A stretch of DNA of 64,000 nt from Flavobacteriaceae bacterium PS02337 (GTDB lineage Bacteria; Bacteroidota; Bacteroidia; Flavobacteriales; Flavobacteriaceae), in assembly GCA_029959285.1 (NCBI GenBank), contig JASCOE010000008.1:62001-126000 (forward strand). Reading direction: 5' to 3'. Positions 51,690 through 60,422 of this stretch are shown piece after piece (the stretch's first letter is position 1; the number at the start of each line of letters is the position of its first letter). The notes beneath the pieces are model-generated. The model saw only the letters and a program-made list of their open reading frames with translations. It was not told the DNA's origin and searched no databases. A program made the translations under genes and the position numbers.

Positions 51690-52790
51690 ATGTTTCTCAA
51701 AAAAATAGCTCTTTTAATTTCGTTTTTGATGATTTCGTTCGTTTCGACTTCACAAACTCAAAATTCAAGTAAAACTTTTTTATACCAAGGTCGAGTAGAT
51801 CAACTTCAAAATGATCAAGTAATTTTAATTGGAACGGCTTCTTCGGTTGCTTTTAATTTTACAGGAAATGAATGTTCAATCTCACTTCAAAGTGTTGATT
51901 CTTATGAACATCATAATTATGTTCAATTGGTTTTGGATGGAAAATATATTGGAAAGATTAAAGTTGAAAAAGGAGCAGTTCAATCTTTTCCAATCAAAGT
52001 TACTTCAAATAAAAAAGAACATCGTTTAGAAATTTATAAAAATACAGAAGCTCAAAGTGGAAATATTTTGTTTGCTGGAACAACTGCAAAACTGACTTCA
52101 ATTTCATTTAAAAAGAAAAAGAAAATCGAATTTATCGGCGATTCAATTACTTGTGGTGCGGCGAGCGACCCGACTGATATTCCTTGCGATAAAGGAGAAT
52201 ATATGGATCATCATAATGGTTATTATGCATACGGACCAACGCTTTCTAGAGCAATTGGAGCAGATTATTTAATGAGCTGTGTTTCGGGAATCGGAATGTA
52301 TAGAAATTGGAATGATGAAAACAAAGACGAAGCGATAATGCCTGATGTTTATCCAAATTTATATCTGACAAAAGATGCTTCAAAACCGAAATATGATTTT
52401 GCTTTTCAGCCTGATATTATAAGTATTGCTTTAGGAACAAATGATTTTTCTGGAGGTGATGGCAAGAAAGAACGTTTGCCTTTTAATCCTGAAAAGTATG
52501 TTTCTAATTATATCAATTTTATCAAAATGTTGTACGAACATAATCCGAATGTGCAGATTGTAATTACAAACAGTCCCATGGTTGGCGGGGAAAGAGGAGT
52601 TGTTTTTGAAGATTGTCTGAATAAAGTTAAAAACGCTTTCGCGGATGATAAAACGCATAAAACAATTCAGATTTTCAAATTTAAATCAATGACGCCAAAC
52701 GGATGTACTGGACATCCTGACGTGAAAGATCATAAAGTTTTGGCAGATGAATATGCACCATTTTTAAAGAAGTTGCTAAATGAAAAATAA
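51690..52790 (+). CDS. CE2-like carbohydrate esterase (SGNH)
   Basis: The 366-residue protein has a signal peptide, an N-terminal jelly roll (residues about 30-145, with SVDSYEHHNYVQLVLDGKYI) and an SGNH domain starting with FIGDSITCGAAS (Ser152), followed by IISIALGTNDFSGGD and TGHPDVKDHKVLADE. This two-domain layout is that of CE2 acetyl esterases acting on acetylated mannan or xylan. With the downstream mannanases it probably deacetylates mannan. The gene overlaps the next one by 11 bases. Confidence 0.9.
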   Translation: MFLKKIALLISFLMISFVSTSQTQNSSKTFLYQGRVDQLQNDQVILIGTASSVAFNFTGNECSISLQSVDSYEHHNYVQLVLDGKYIGKIKVEKGAVQSFPIKVTSNKKEHRLEIYKNTEAQSGNILFAGTTAKLTSISFKKKKKIEFIGDSITCGAASDPTDIPCDKGEYMDHHNGYYAYGPTLSRAIGADYLMSCVSGIGMYRNWNDENKDEAIMPDVYPNLYLTKDASKPKYDFAFQPDIISIALGTNDFSGGDGKKERLPFNPEKYVSNYINFIKMLYEHNPNVQIVITNSPMVGGERGVVFEDCLNKVKNAFADDKTHKTIQIFKFKSMTPNGCTGHPDVKDHKVLADEYAPFLKKLLNEK

Positions 52791-54159
52791 TATATTTAAG
52801 TTTGTTTTCTTTCTATTGATTTCCAGTACTATGATGGCAAACGTTTCGCTTCCGAATATTTTTAGTGATAATATGGTTTTACAACGCAATTCTGAAGTGA
52901 AAATTTGGGGTTGGGCAAATCCAAAAGAAGAAATAAAACTAGTTTCGAGTTGGAATAACCAAGAATATAAAACCGTTGCCAATAATCAGGCAAAATGGGA
53001 AATTACGATTAAAACTCCAGAAGCAGGCGGACCATTCACAATTTCTATAAAAGGTTATAATGAAGTTGTTCTTAAAAATATTCTGATTGGAGAAGTTTGG
53101 CTATGTTCTGGACAATCGAATATGGAAATGTCGGCAAGTTGGGGAATTGACGATGGAGAAGAAGAAGCCAAAAATGCTACAAATCCGAATATTCGTTTTT
53201 TTACGGTTCCGAAATTAACCGCAGAAAATCCGCAGAATAATTTATTGGGAAATTGGACAGAATCGACTCCGGAAACTATGAAATACTTTAGTGCTGTTGG
53301 TTACTTTTTTGCCAAACGCCTTCGCGAAGAGTTGAAAAATGTTCCAATCGGATTAATTTCTTCCAACTGGGGCGGAACTCCGGCTGAAATCTGGATGCCT
53401 TCAGAAGTTGTAAATAACGATCCGGTTTTATTAGAAAATGCCAAAAAACTAAACGAACAAGAATACGGACCACGTCAACCTGGACGAGCTTATAACGCTA
53501 TGATTTCTCCAATTATTGGATTTAAAATTGCGGGAACTCTTTGGTATCAAGGAGAATCTAATGTGGGTTCTTTGGTTTATGACAAAACGTTGGGAGCGTT
53601 AATTACTTCTTGGAGAAAAGAATGGAAAGACGAATTTCCGTTTTATTATGTTCAAATTGCGCCTTTTAAAACGGGATCGAATAATTTCTCGAATGTGACT
53701 GTTAGAAATTCTCAAAGAAAATTATTAAAAGAAGTTTCAAAAACAGGAATGGTCGTAATCAGTGATATTTCGGATACGATTGATATTCACCCAAAAAATA
53801 AAAAATCAGTTGGAATTCGTCTGGCAAATCTGGCCCTTGCCGAAACTTATAAAGTCAATTCTAATTTGGTTAATGGACCACTTTTTAAAGACATTAAAGT
53901 TGAGAAAAACAAACTTATAGTTTCTTTTGACTACGGAGACGGATTATACTTTAAAAACAAAAAATCGAATCAGTTTGAAGTTGCGGGAACAGATGGAATT
54001 TTCTATCCTGCAGAAGCTTCAATTAAGAATAACGAAGTGATTTTGACAAGCAAAAAAGTGGCTTCTCCGGCAAAAGTGAGATTTGCATGGGGAAATACAA
54101 CGCAATCGGATTTGTTTAATAAAGCAAATTTGCCTGCTTCTTGTTTTACGACGGAATAA
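52780..54159 (+). CDS. Sialate O-acetylesterase-like SGNH protein
   Basis: The 459-residue protein begins with a signal peptide and VSLPNIFSDNMVLQRNSEVK, then GEVWLCSGQSNMEMSA (Ser and Asn of the SGNH core), FFTVPKLTAENP, GLISSNWGGTPAEIWMPSE and YGPRQPGRAYNAMISPIIG and GTLWYQGESN. It matches the SASA/DUF303 esterases that remove O-acetyl groups from sugars. It overlaps the CE2 gene by 11 bases, so two deacetylases are produced together, presumably on differently acetylated mannan. Confidence 0.92.
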   Translation: MKNNIFKFVFFLLISSTMMANVSLPNIFSDNMVLQRNSEVKIWGWANPKEEIKLVSSWNNQEYKTVANNQAKWEITIKTPEAGGPFTISIKGYNEVVLKNILIGEVWLCSGQSNMEMSASWGIDDGEEEAKNATNPNIRFFTVPKLTAENPQNNLLGNWTESTPETMKYFSAVGYFFAKRLREELKNVPIGLISSNWGGTPAEIWMPSEVVNNDPVLLENAKKLNEQEYGPRQPGRAYNAMISPIIGFKIAGTLWYQGESNVGSLVYDKTLGALITSWRKEWKDEFPFYYVQIAPFKTGSNNFSNVTVRNSQRKLLKEVSKTGMVVISDISDTIDIHPKNKKSVGIRLANLALAETYKVNSNLVNGPLFKDIKVEKNKLIVSFDYGDGLYFKNKKSNQFEVAGTDGIFYPAEASIKNNEVILTSKKVASPAKVRFAWGNTTQSDLFNKANLPASCFTTE

Positions 54160-54175
54160 TTTTAGATTTTAGAAT

Positions 54176-54249
54176 GTCATTGCGAGGAACGAAGCAATCA
54201 CATTTGCTGAATCAAATTGTAGTGAGATTGCTTCGTTCATCGCAATAAC
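54176..54249. repeat. GTCATTGCGAGGAACGAAGC-type REP
   Basis: GTCATTGCGAGGAACGAAGC (54176-54195) is followed by AATCACA and 30 bases later by the complementary GAGATTGCTTCGTTCATCGC-AATAAC with a few changes. The family recurs at 61824-61908 and shares its start (GTCATT.CGAGGAACGA) with unit 2 of the array at 46.3 kb. Confidence 0.75.
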
Positions 54250-54261
54250 AGAGATTACTGT

Positions 54262-54375
54262 AAGGCTCTTTTGAAACCGTTCGCGTGAGGGATAGAAGTG
54301 GAAAGCCCAAAGCCTGACGAAGGAAGTGCGAGGACTTGTAGCGGATAGCCCGACCCGGAGGGACACGCCCAAAAG
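54262..54375. repeat. Long palindromic intergenic element, copy D
   Basis: It starts AAGGCTCTTTTGAAACCGTT, carries GCGTGAGGGATAGAAGTGG and GGACTTGTAGCGGATAGCCC and ends with GGACACGCCCAAAAG. The GGGATAGAAG...AGCGGATAGCCC frame matches the same element class as copies A-C, but the hairpin tip is GC-rich and different. Confidence 0.55.
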
Positions 54376-54408
54376 AAACTTAGGATCTAAGAACCTTAGC
54401 AACTTTAA
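54376..54408. repeat. Short 8-mer array (CTTAGGA family)
   Basis: ACTTAGGA, TCTAAGAA, CCTTAGCA, ACTTTAAA are four 8-base units related to those at 9353 and 25162. They lead directly to the GH3 gene start region. Confidence 0.55.
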
Positions 54409-54432
54409 AGAAAAAAACTAACTAAACCACAT

Positions 54433-56730
54433 ATGAAAAATAAACAAATACTAATTTTTGGGATTTTTTCCCTGTTTACTGTTGGAAATATGAATGCACA
54501 AAAAAAGCCGTATCTGGATAAAAATAAAACTGTTGAGCAGCGTATAGATTTGCTTTTACCGTTAATGACATTGGAGGAAAAAGTAGGCCAGATGAACCAA
54601 TACAACGGTTTTTGGGATGTTACGGGACCAGCGCCAAAAGGCGGATCTGCTGAATTGAAATATGAACATTTAAGAAAAGGATTAGTTGGTTCGATGCTGA
54701 CCGTTCGAGGTGTAAAAGAAGTTCGCGCCGTTCAGAAAATTGCGGTGGAAGAAACCCGTTTGGGAATTCCATTAATTATTGGTTTTGACGTAATACATGG
54801 TTATAAAACGTTAAGTCCGATTCCGTTGGCAGAAGCGGCAAGTTGGGATTTAGAAGCGATTAAAAAATCGGCGGCGATTGCGGCAGATGAGGCTTCGGCG
54901 TCTGGAATAAACTGGACTTTTGGACCAAATGTCGATGTAGCTAATGATGCGCGTTGGGGACGTGTGATGGAAGGTGCAGGAGAAGATCCGTATTTGGGAA
55001 GTAAAGTGGGTTATGCACGTGTGAAAGGTTTTCAAGGTGAAACGGTTGCTGATTTAGCCAAAGTAAATACAATTGCGGCTTGTGCAAAACACTTTGCAGC
55101 TTACGGTTATGTTGAAGCGGGATTGGAATATAATATTGTAGATATCAGTAATTCTAAATTATATAACTCTGTTTTGCCTCCTTTTAAAGCTACAGTTGAC
55201 GCGGGAGTTCGTACGTTTATGAATTCGTTTAATACGTTGAATGGCGTACCAGCAACTGGAAATGCTTTTTTGCAAAGAGATATTTTAAAAGGAAAATGGA
55301 AGTTTGATGGATTTGTAATTTCTGATTATGCGTCGATTCGTGAAATGATTGCGCATGGTTACGCAAAAGACGAAGCCGATGCAACGGCAAAAGCTGTAAT
55401 TGCAGGTTCTGATATGGATATGGAATCATATTTATACGTTGCAAAATTAGTCGATTTAGTAAAATCAGGAAAAGTAAAAGAAGCTTTGGTTGATGATGCT
55501 GTCCGCAGAATTCTTCGTGTGAAATTTGAGTTGGGATTATTTGATGATCCGTACAGATATTGTGATGAAAAACGTGAGAAAGAAGTGGTTGGAAGTAAAG
55601 CCAATAATGAGGGCGTTTTGGATATGGCAAAAAAATCTATCGTTTTATTGAAGAATGAAAAGAATTTGCTTCCGCTAAAGAAATCCGGACAAAAAATCGC
55701 TTTGATTGGCGCTTTGGCAAATGATAAAAATAGTCCGTTGGGGAGTTGGAGAATTGCGGCTTCTGATGATACTGCGGTTTCTGTTTTAGAAGGAATGCAG
55801 CAATACAAAGACAATAAACTGACTTTTGAAAAAGGTGTTGATTTATTGAAACAAAAAGCAACTTTCTTAACGGAAACAGTTTTCAATACAACAGATAAAA
55901 GCGGATTTGAAGCAGCGAAAAAAGCAGCAAAAGAGGCAGATGTTGTCGTTATGGTTTTAGGTGAATACGGTTTCCAAAGCGGTGAGGGAAGAAGCAGAAC
56001 GGATTTGAATCTTCCAGGATTACAGCAAGAATTATTAGAAGAAATTTATAAGGTTAATCCAAATGTTGTTTTGGTTTTAAATAATGGTCGTCCGTTGAGT
56101 ATTCCGTGGGCAGCAGAAAATGTTCCAGCAATTGTAGAAGCTTGGCATTTAGGAACTCAGACTGGAAATGCTGTTGCACAGGTTTTATACGGAGATTATA
56201 ACCCAAGTGGGAAATTGCCAATGTCGTTTCCGAGAAACGTAGGTCAGGTTCCGATTTATTACAATAAATATAGTACTGGAAGACCAATTGATAGCGATAA
56301 AAATGTTTTTTGGTCACATTATATGGATGTGGAGAAAACGCCGCAATTTCCTTTTGGTTTTGGTTTAAGCTATACAACTTTCGAATATAAAAATCTAAAA
56401 GTGAATAAAGCCTCTTTTGCAAAAGGAGAAAATGTTCAGGTTAGTGTTGAGGTTACAAACACTGGAAATTATGATGGAAAAGAAGTAGCACAATTGTACA
56501 TTCATGATGAATTTGCTAGTATCATTCGCCCAATAAAAGAATTAAAAGGTTTTGAATTGGTAAACCTGAAAAAAGGAGAAACGAAAACCGTAACTTTTAC
56601 TTTAACTGATAAAGAACTTGGTTTTTATAATAACGAAGGAACTTATTTGGTTGAACCGGGAACTTTTAAAATCATGGTTGGAGGAAGTTCTGATAAAGGT
56701 TTGCAAAGTGGTTTTGAGATAAAAGAGTAA
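54433..56730 (+). CDS. GH3 beta-glucosidase (BglX-like)
   Basis: The 765-residue protein has a signal peptide and the GH3 three-domain layout: the TIM barrel (TLEEKVGQMNQYNGFWDVTG, GFDVIHGYKTLSPIPLAEAA, ACAKHFAAYGYVEAGLEYN) with the nucleophile Asp298 in FDGFVISDYASIREM, the alpha/beta sandwich (VLGEYGFQSGEGRSRTDLNL), and a C-terminal fibronectin-like domain (VQVSVEVTNTGNYDGKEVAQ). Similar enzymes are periplasmic beta-glucosidases. In this cluster it could release glucose from gluco-mannan oligosaccharides. Confidence 0.95.
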   Translation: MKNKQILIFGIFSLFTVGNMNAQKKPYLDKNKTVEQRIDLLLPLMTLEEKVGQMNQYNGFWDVTGPAPKGGSAELKYEHLRKGLVGSMLTVRGVKEVRAVQKIAVEETRLGIPLIIGFDVIHGYKTLSPIPLAEAASWDLEAIKKSAAIAADEASASGINWTFGPNVDVANDARWGRVMEGAGEDPYLGSKVGYARVKGFQGETVADLAKVNTIAACAKHFAAYGYVEAGLEYNIVDISNSKLYNSVLPPFKATVDAGVRTFMNSFNTLNGVPATGNAFLQRDILKGKWKFDGFVISDYASIREMIAHGYAKDEADATAKAVIAGSDMDMESYLYVAKLVDLVKSGKVKEALVDDAVRRILRVKFELGLFDDPYRYCDEKREKEVVGSKANNEGVLDMAKKSIVLLKNEKNLLPLKKSGQKIALIGALANDKNSPLGSWRIAASDDTAVSVLEGMQQYKDNKLTFEKGVDLLKQKATFLTETVFNTTDKSGFEAAKKAAKEADVVVMVLGEYGFQSGEGRSRTDLNLPGLQQELLEEIYKVNPNVVLVLNNGRPLSIPWAAENVPAIVEAWHLGTQTGNAVAQVLYGDYNPSGKLPMSFPRNVGQVPIYYNKYSTGRPIDSDKNVFWSHYMDVEKTPQFPFGFGLSYTTFEYKNLKVNKASFAKGENVQVSVEVTNTGNYDGKEVAQLYIHDEFASIIRPIKELKGFELVNLKKGETKTVTFTLTDKELGFYNNEGTYLVEPGTFKIMVGGSSDKGLQSGFEIKE

Positions 56731-56740
56731 ATCTTTTTAG

Positions 56741-56960
56741 GTGCAAAGACACAAAGGTTAAGAGGAACAAAGTTTTTTTTTTTGAATAGCCCCTAGCTTT
56801 AGCTAGGGGAATAAGATTTTAAGTTAGAAAAGGCTTTAGCCAAACCTACAAAGTTTGGCTAAAGCCTTTTTAACACTTGCTAATTTTGCATCCAGCTAAA
56901 GCTGGACGCAATTCAATTTTTATTTTTAATTAAACTTTGCGACTCTGCTACTTTGCGAGA
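56741..56960. repeat. Three consecutive palindromes between GH3 and AKR
   Basis: CCCCTAGCTTTAGCTAGGGG (56790-56809), then an 18-bp hairpin AAAAGGCTTTAGCCAAAC / GTTTGGCTAAAGCCTTTT (56828-56845, 56853-56870), then TCCAGCTAAAGCTGGA (56891-56906). Outer AAAGACACAAAGG and CTACTTTGCGAG form the ends. The middle hairpin has a T-run and is a good terminator for GH3. All three share an AGCTNNAGC core. Confidence 0.85.
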
Positions 56961-57048
56961 TTAAAAAAAACACATCTTTCGAATTATTAGCTTTCGATAT
57001 TTTTCTACCTTTAAAATCTATTAAAACTCCAACTTTTAAATTAAAAAA

Positions 57049-58005
57049 ATGAAATATAACAGATGTGGAAAAAGCGGTTTGCTGCTTCCAGAAATTTCTT
57101 TAGGATTATGGCATAACTTCGGTTCGGTTGATAATTTTGATAATGCCGAAAGTATTGCGGTAGAAGCTTTTGATAAAGGGATTACACATTATGATTTGGC
57201 TAATAATTACGGGCCCGTTCCGGGTTCTGCGGAAACTAATTTTGGTAAAATTCTATGGCATAATTTTCAGGGAAATCTGCGTGATGAAATTATTATTTCT
57301 ACTAAAGCTGGCTATACAATGTGGGACGGGCCTTATGGAGATTGGGGTTCGAGAAAATACTTATTGTCAAGTTTAGATCAGAGTTTGAAGAGAATGAAAG
57401 TCGATTATGTTGATATTTTTTATTCGCATCGTCCAGATCCTGAAACACCAATTGAAGAAACGATGATGGCTTTAGATCACGCAGTAAGAAGCGGAAAGGC
57501 TTTGTATGTTGGAATTAGTAATTATTCGGCAGAACAAACTCGAGTTGCGGTTGATGTTTTAAAACAATTGGGAACGCCATGTTTGATTCATCAGGCTAAA
57601 TATTCAATGTTGGAACGTTGGGTTGAAAATGGTTTATTGGATGTTTTAGAAGAAAAAGGAGTAGGTTGTATTGCGTTTTCGCCTTTAGCACAAGGACTTT
57701 TGACCGATAAATATTTAAACGGAATTCCCGAAAACTCTAGAGCGCATAATCCAAACGGACATTTGAAGGAAGATGAGGTGACGCAGGAAAGAATTCAGAA
57801 ATTAATTCAGCTGAATGAAATTGCTCAGAATAGAAATCAGTCTTTGGCGCAAATGGCTTTGGCTTGGTTGCAAAAAGACAAACGAATTACATCGGTTTTA
57901 ATTGGGGCGAGTTCTGTAAAACAATTGTGTAATAATATTGATTGTTTGCAGAATACTGAATTTTCGCAAGATGAATTGAATGCGATTGAGAAAATATTAT
58001 CTTAA
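57049..58005 (+). CDS. Aldo/keto reductase (YghZ/GPR type)
   Basis: The 318-residue protein has the AKR tetrad and TIM-barrel motifs: LGLWHNFGSVDNFDNAESIA, DLANNYGPVPGSAETNFG with the catalytic Tyr, STKAGYTMWDGPYGDWGSRK with Lys, DIFYSHRPDPETPIEETMMA with His, and IGASSVKQLCNNID for the cofactor. It matches the YghZ subfamily (L-glyceraldehyde-3-phosphate reductase and related), which uses NADPH. It may handle sugar-derived aldehydes, but nothing in the locus proves the substrate. Confidence 0.93.
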   Translation: MKYNRCGKSGLLLPEISLGLWHNFGSVDNFDNAESIAVEAFDKGITHYDLANNYGPVPGSAETNFGKILWHNFQGNLRDEIIISTKAGYTMWDGPYGDWGSRKYLLSSLDQSLKRMKVDYVDIFYSHRPDPETPIEETMMALDHAVRSGKALYVGISNYSAEQTRVAVDVLKQLGTPCLIHQAKYSMLERWVENGLLDVLEEKGVGCIAFSPLAQGLLTDKYLNGIPENSRAHNPNGHLKEDEVTQERIQKLIQLNEIAQNRNQSLAQMALAWLQKDKRITSVLIGASSVKQLCNNIDCLQNTEFSQDELNAIEKILS

Positions 58006-58108
58006 TTGTGAATTGTTAATTATAAATTGTGGATTCGTAAATTTTGAAAACGCATAATCGTAGAGATGCACCCCAGTGTGTCTACGACTTGTTACCATCA
58101 TAAATATT

Positions 58109-58154
58109 AAACCCGACAGTCCCGAAGCCTCGGGATAAAACCTGTCGGGTTTTG
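58109..58154. terminator. Terminator with a palindrome in its loop
   Basis: AAACCCGACAG (58109-58119) pairs with CTGTCGGGTTT (58142-58152). The loop holds TCCCGAAGCCTCGGGA (58120-58135), which is itself a hairpin and the exact reverse complement of a 16-mer at 11542-11557. Confidence 0.82.
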
Positions 58155-58173
58155 TGTTTTGTATAAAACCAAC

Positions 58174-58404
58174 ATTTAAACTGGACTGAAGTCCAGCTCT
58201 ACAATATAATTTGTTCCTTCGGAACGTAAAAGAGCCTTTGGCTCGATCCATATTGTAGGGCTGGACTTCAGGTTTTGGTTTTTTATAAAATCAAATTGCA
58301 TATTTAAACTGGACTGAAGTCCAGCTCTACAATATAATTTGTTCCTTCGGAACGTAAAAGAGCCTTTGGCTCGATCCATATTGTAGGGCTGGACTTCAGT
58401 CCAG
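58174..58404. repeat. Two direct copies of a multi-hairpin element
   Basis: Copy 1 (58174-58271) and copy 2 (58302-58404) agree almost fully. The closing arms are CTGGACTGAAGTCCAGCTCT and GTAGGGCTGGACTTCAG, enclosing ACAATATA facing TATTGT, and two inner hairpins TTCCTTCGGAA and GAGCCTTTGGCTC. The predicted fold is a closing stem with two small arms. Two plus/minus frames in this gap (57997-58251, 58176-58379) share a translated stretch only because of this duplication. The rest of the gap (58006-58108) is AT-rich without features. Confidence 0.9.
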
Positions 58405-58428
58405 TTTTGTTTAAATTATTAATGGAAT

Positions 58429-60408
58429 TTATTTTATTATCATGGCCAATCCGCCGCCGCTTGCTAATCTAAGTTTTAATTTAGTTGTCGAATCTACCGT
58501 AATAATTTCTCTTTTATAATCTGTTGCAGCTTTGTCAGCATTTAATCCATCTGAAAAAATTTCGGCTTGGAACTTTTTACCTTTTTCTAGGAAAGAAAAA
58601 TCAATTGTAATATCTCTGGAATCCCAGTTTGTTATTGCGCCTAAATACCACGTATTTTCTTTTTTTCTTGCTATTGTTACAAACTTTCCAACTTCACTAT
58701 CAAGAGCGACAGTTTCGTCAAAAGTAGTTGGAACTTTAGCAATAAAATCAGTGCTTTCCTGTTCTTTCATAAAAGCGGTTGGACTATCAGCCATCATTTG
58801 CAAAGGCGCTTCAAAAATCGTGTACAATGCCAATTGATGGCATCTTGTTCCCTGACTCATTGGGTTTGAATGACTCGGTTTGAATTCGCTTTTTGTTGCA
58901 TTTCGCATTGCGCCTGGCGTATAATCCATTGGACCGGCCATCATTCGGATAAACGGAATTGTGGTATCGTAAAGCGGAACATCATCATTTGGCGTCCATT
59001 TATTGTTTTCTAAACCTTTTACGCCTTCAAAATTTAAAATGTTTGGATATGTTCTCTGAATTCCGGTTGGTTTGTACATTCCGTGAAAATCAAGAAGCAA
59101 TTTATGATTAGCTGCTTTTTGAGAAATATCATAAACAGAATTTACCATTTTCGCATCGTCACGGTCAATAAAATCAACTTTAAAACCTTTTATGCCTAAT
59201 TTCGCATAATTATCAAAAACGCCATCAATATTATCATGTAGAGCCATCCACGAAGACCATAAAATAATGCCAACGTTTCTTTCTTTCGCGTAAGCAATCA
59301 AATTCTCCAAATCTACATTCGGATTGTGCTTCATAATGTCGGTTTCAACACTCCAGCCTTCATCCAAAACCACATACTCCACTTTGTTTTTCGATGCAAA
59401 ATCAATGTAATATTTATACGTTTGTGTATTAATTCCGGCTTTAAAATCTACGTTGTAAATATTCCAATCGTTCCACCAATCCCAAGCTACTTTTCCTGGT
59501 TTTATCCACGAAACATCTTTTATTCTTGATGGTTCCGCTAATTTCTGAACCATATCATTATTAGCTAAAGCAGCGTCATTTTCAGAAATTACAATTGCTC
59601 TCCACGGAAAAGTTCTTGTTCCTTTGGTTTTAACCAAATAGTCGGTCCTTTCTGTAATTAATTTGTTTAAGAAATTAAAACCACCGTTGGTTTCTTGAGT
59701 TGGATATTTAGAAAAACGAGACTCAAAACCTGATTTGTTTTTATTGTTGGTGACAAATAATCCTGGATAATCTTCCAGATTTGCTTCTAGAAAGACTGCT
59801 TTTTTATGATTTCTGTAATCAATTAAAAAAGGTAAAAATGCCAAAGTATCTTTTTTGAATTCGCTTATTTTTTTGTTTTCATAATGCGATTCAAACGAAG
59901 AAATAAATTGATCTTTTGGGTTTCTTAAATCGCGTACGTAAGGCATTAAAGTGTTGTAATCTTTATCAAAATTTAAAACAACTTCTTCATTTTTAATGGT
60001 AATATCTTTTTTCTTTTTTGTGATAAAGCGATATGCAGCGCCATCATCAAAAACACGAAATTCAATACTGAAATCATTTTTAAAATTTATAGTAAGTTGA
60101 TTGTATTGGCTTTTTACGGATTTCTTTTTGTAAAAAGGTGTTTCAAAAGAAGTATTTACACTTTCTTTTTTTGAATTTAAAACAACAGGATTTTTTCCTA
60201 AAACAATATTTTCGTCCAAAGTCAAAGACATTTGTGAAGGTGCTAAAATCAGATTTTTTTCATGCGAAATGGTCCACGAGATTTTATCATCAACAATGAT
60301 TTTTACTTCAATTTTTCCGTTTGGAGAATTCAACTGAAAATCTTGTTTTTTCTGAGCAAAAGAAAAGTTTGTGAGTATGAAACAAAAAAGAATAAATGTA
60401 TTTTTCAT
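58429..60408 (-). CDS. GH97 glycoside hydrolase, alpha-galactosidase-like
   Basis: The 659-residue protein has a signal peptide, the GH97 N-terminal beta-sandwich (QLNSPNGKIEVKIIVDDK), and the catalytic barrel: AWDWWNDWNIYNVDFKAGIN, VEYVVLDEGWSVETDI, GIKGFKVDFIDRDDAKMVNS, LLDFHGMYKPTGIQRTYPN. The KVDF Asp412 position suggests the retaining, Asp-nucleophile branch (alpha-galactosidase) rather than the SusB alpha-glucosidase branch with Glu residues, and the length fits that branch too. It would remove alpha-galactosyl side groups from galactomannan. Confidence 0.9.
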   Translation of the reverse strand: MKNTFILFCFILTNFSFAQKKQDFQLNSPNGKIEVKIIVDDKISWTISHEKNLILAPSQMSLTLDENIVLGKNPVVLNSKKESVNTSFETPFYKKKSVKSQYNQLTINFKNDFSIEFRVFDDGAAYRFITKKKKDITIKNEEVVLNFDKDYNTLMPYVRDLRNPKDQFISSFESHYENKKISEFKKDTLAFLPFLIDYRNHKKAVFLEANLEDYPGLFVTNNKNKSGFESRFSKYPTQETNGGFNFLNKLITERTDYLVKTKGTRTFPWRAIVISENDAALANNDMVQKLAEPSRIKDVSWIKPGKVAWDWWNDWNIYNVDFKAGINTQTYKYYIDFASKNKVEYVVLDEGWSVETDIMKHNPNVDLENLIAYAKERNVGIILWSSWMALHDNIDGVFDNYAKLGIKGFKVDFIDRDDAKMVNSVYDISQKAANHKLLLDFHGMYKPTGIQRTYPNILNFEGVKGLENNKWTPNDDVPLYDTTIPFIRMMAGPMDYTPGAMRNATKSEFKPSHSNPMSQGTRCHQLALYTIFEAPLQMMADSPTAFMKEQESTDFIAKVPTTFDETVALDSEVGKFVTIARKKENTWYLGAITNWDSRDITIDFSFLEKGKKFQAEIFSDGLNADKAATDYKREIITVDSTTKLKLRLASGGGLAMIIK

Positions 60409-60422
60409 ATAGATAGTTTTAA

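Noticed and set aside
57997-58379. Two minus-strand frames with a shared start of MDRAKGSFTFRRNKLYC
   Set aside because: The shared sequence is the duplicated multi-hairpin element; no codon bias or conserved domain supports translation.
58174-58404. tRNA-like genes
   Set aside because: The cloverleaf-like shape lacks tRNA box sequences (GGTTCRANTCC) and an acceptor CCA-compatible end.
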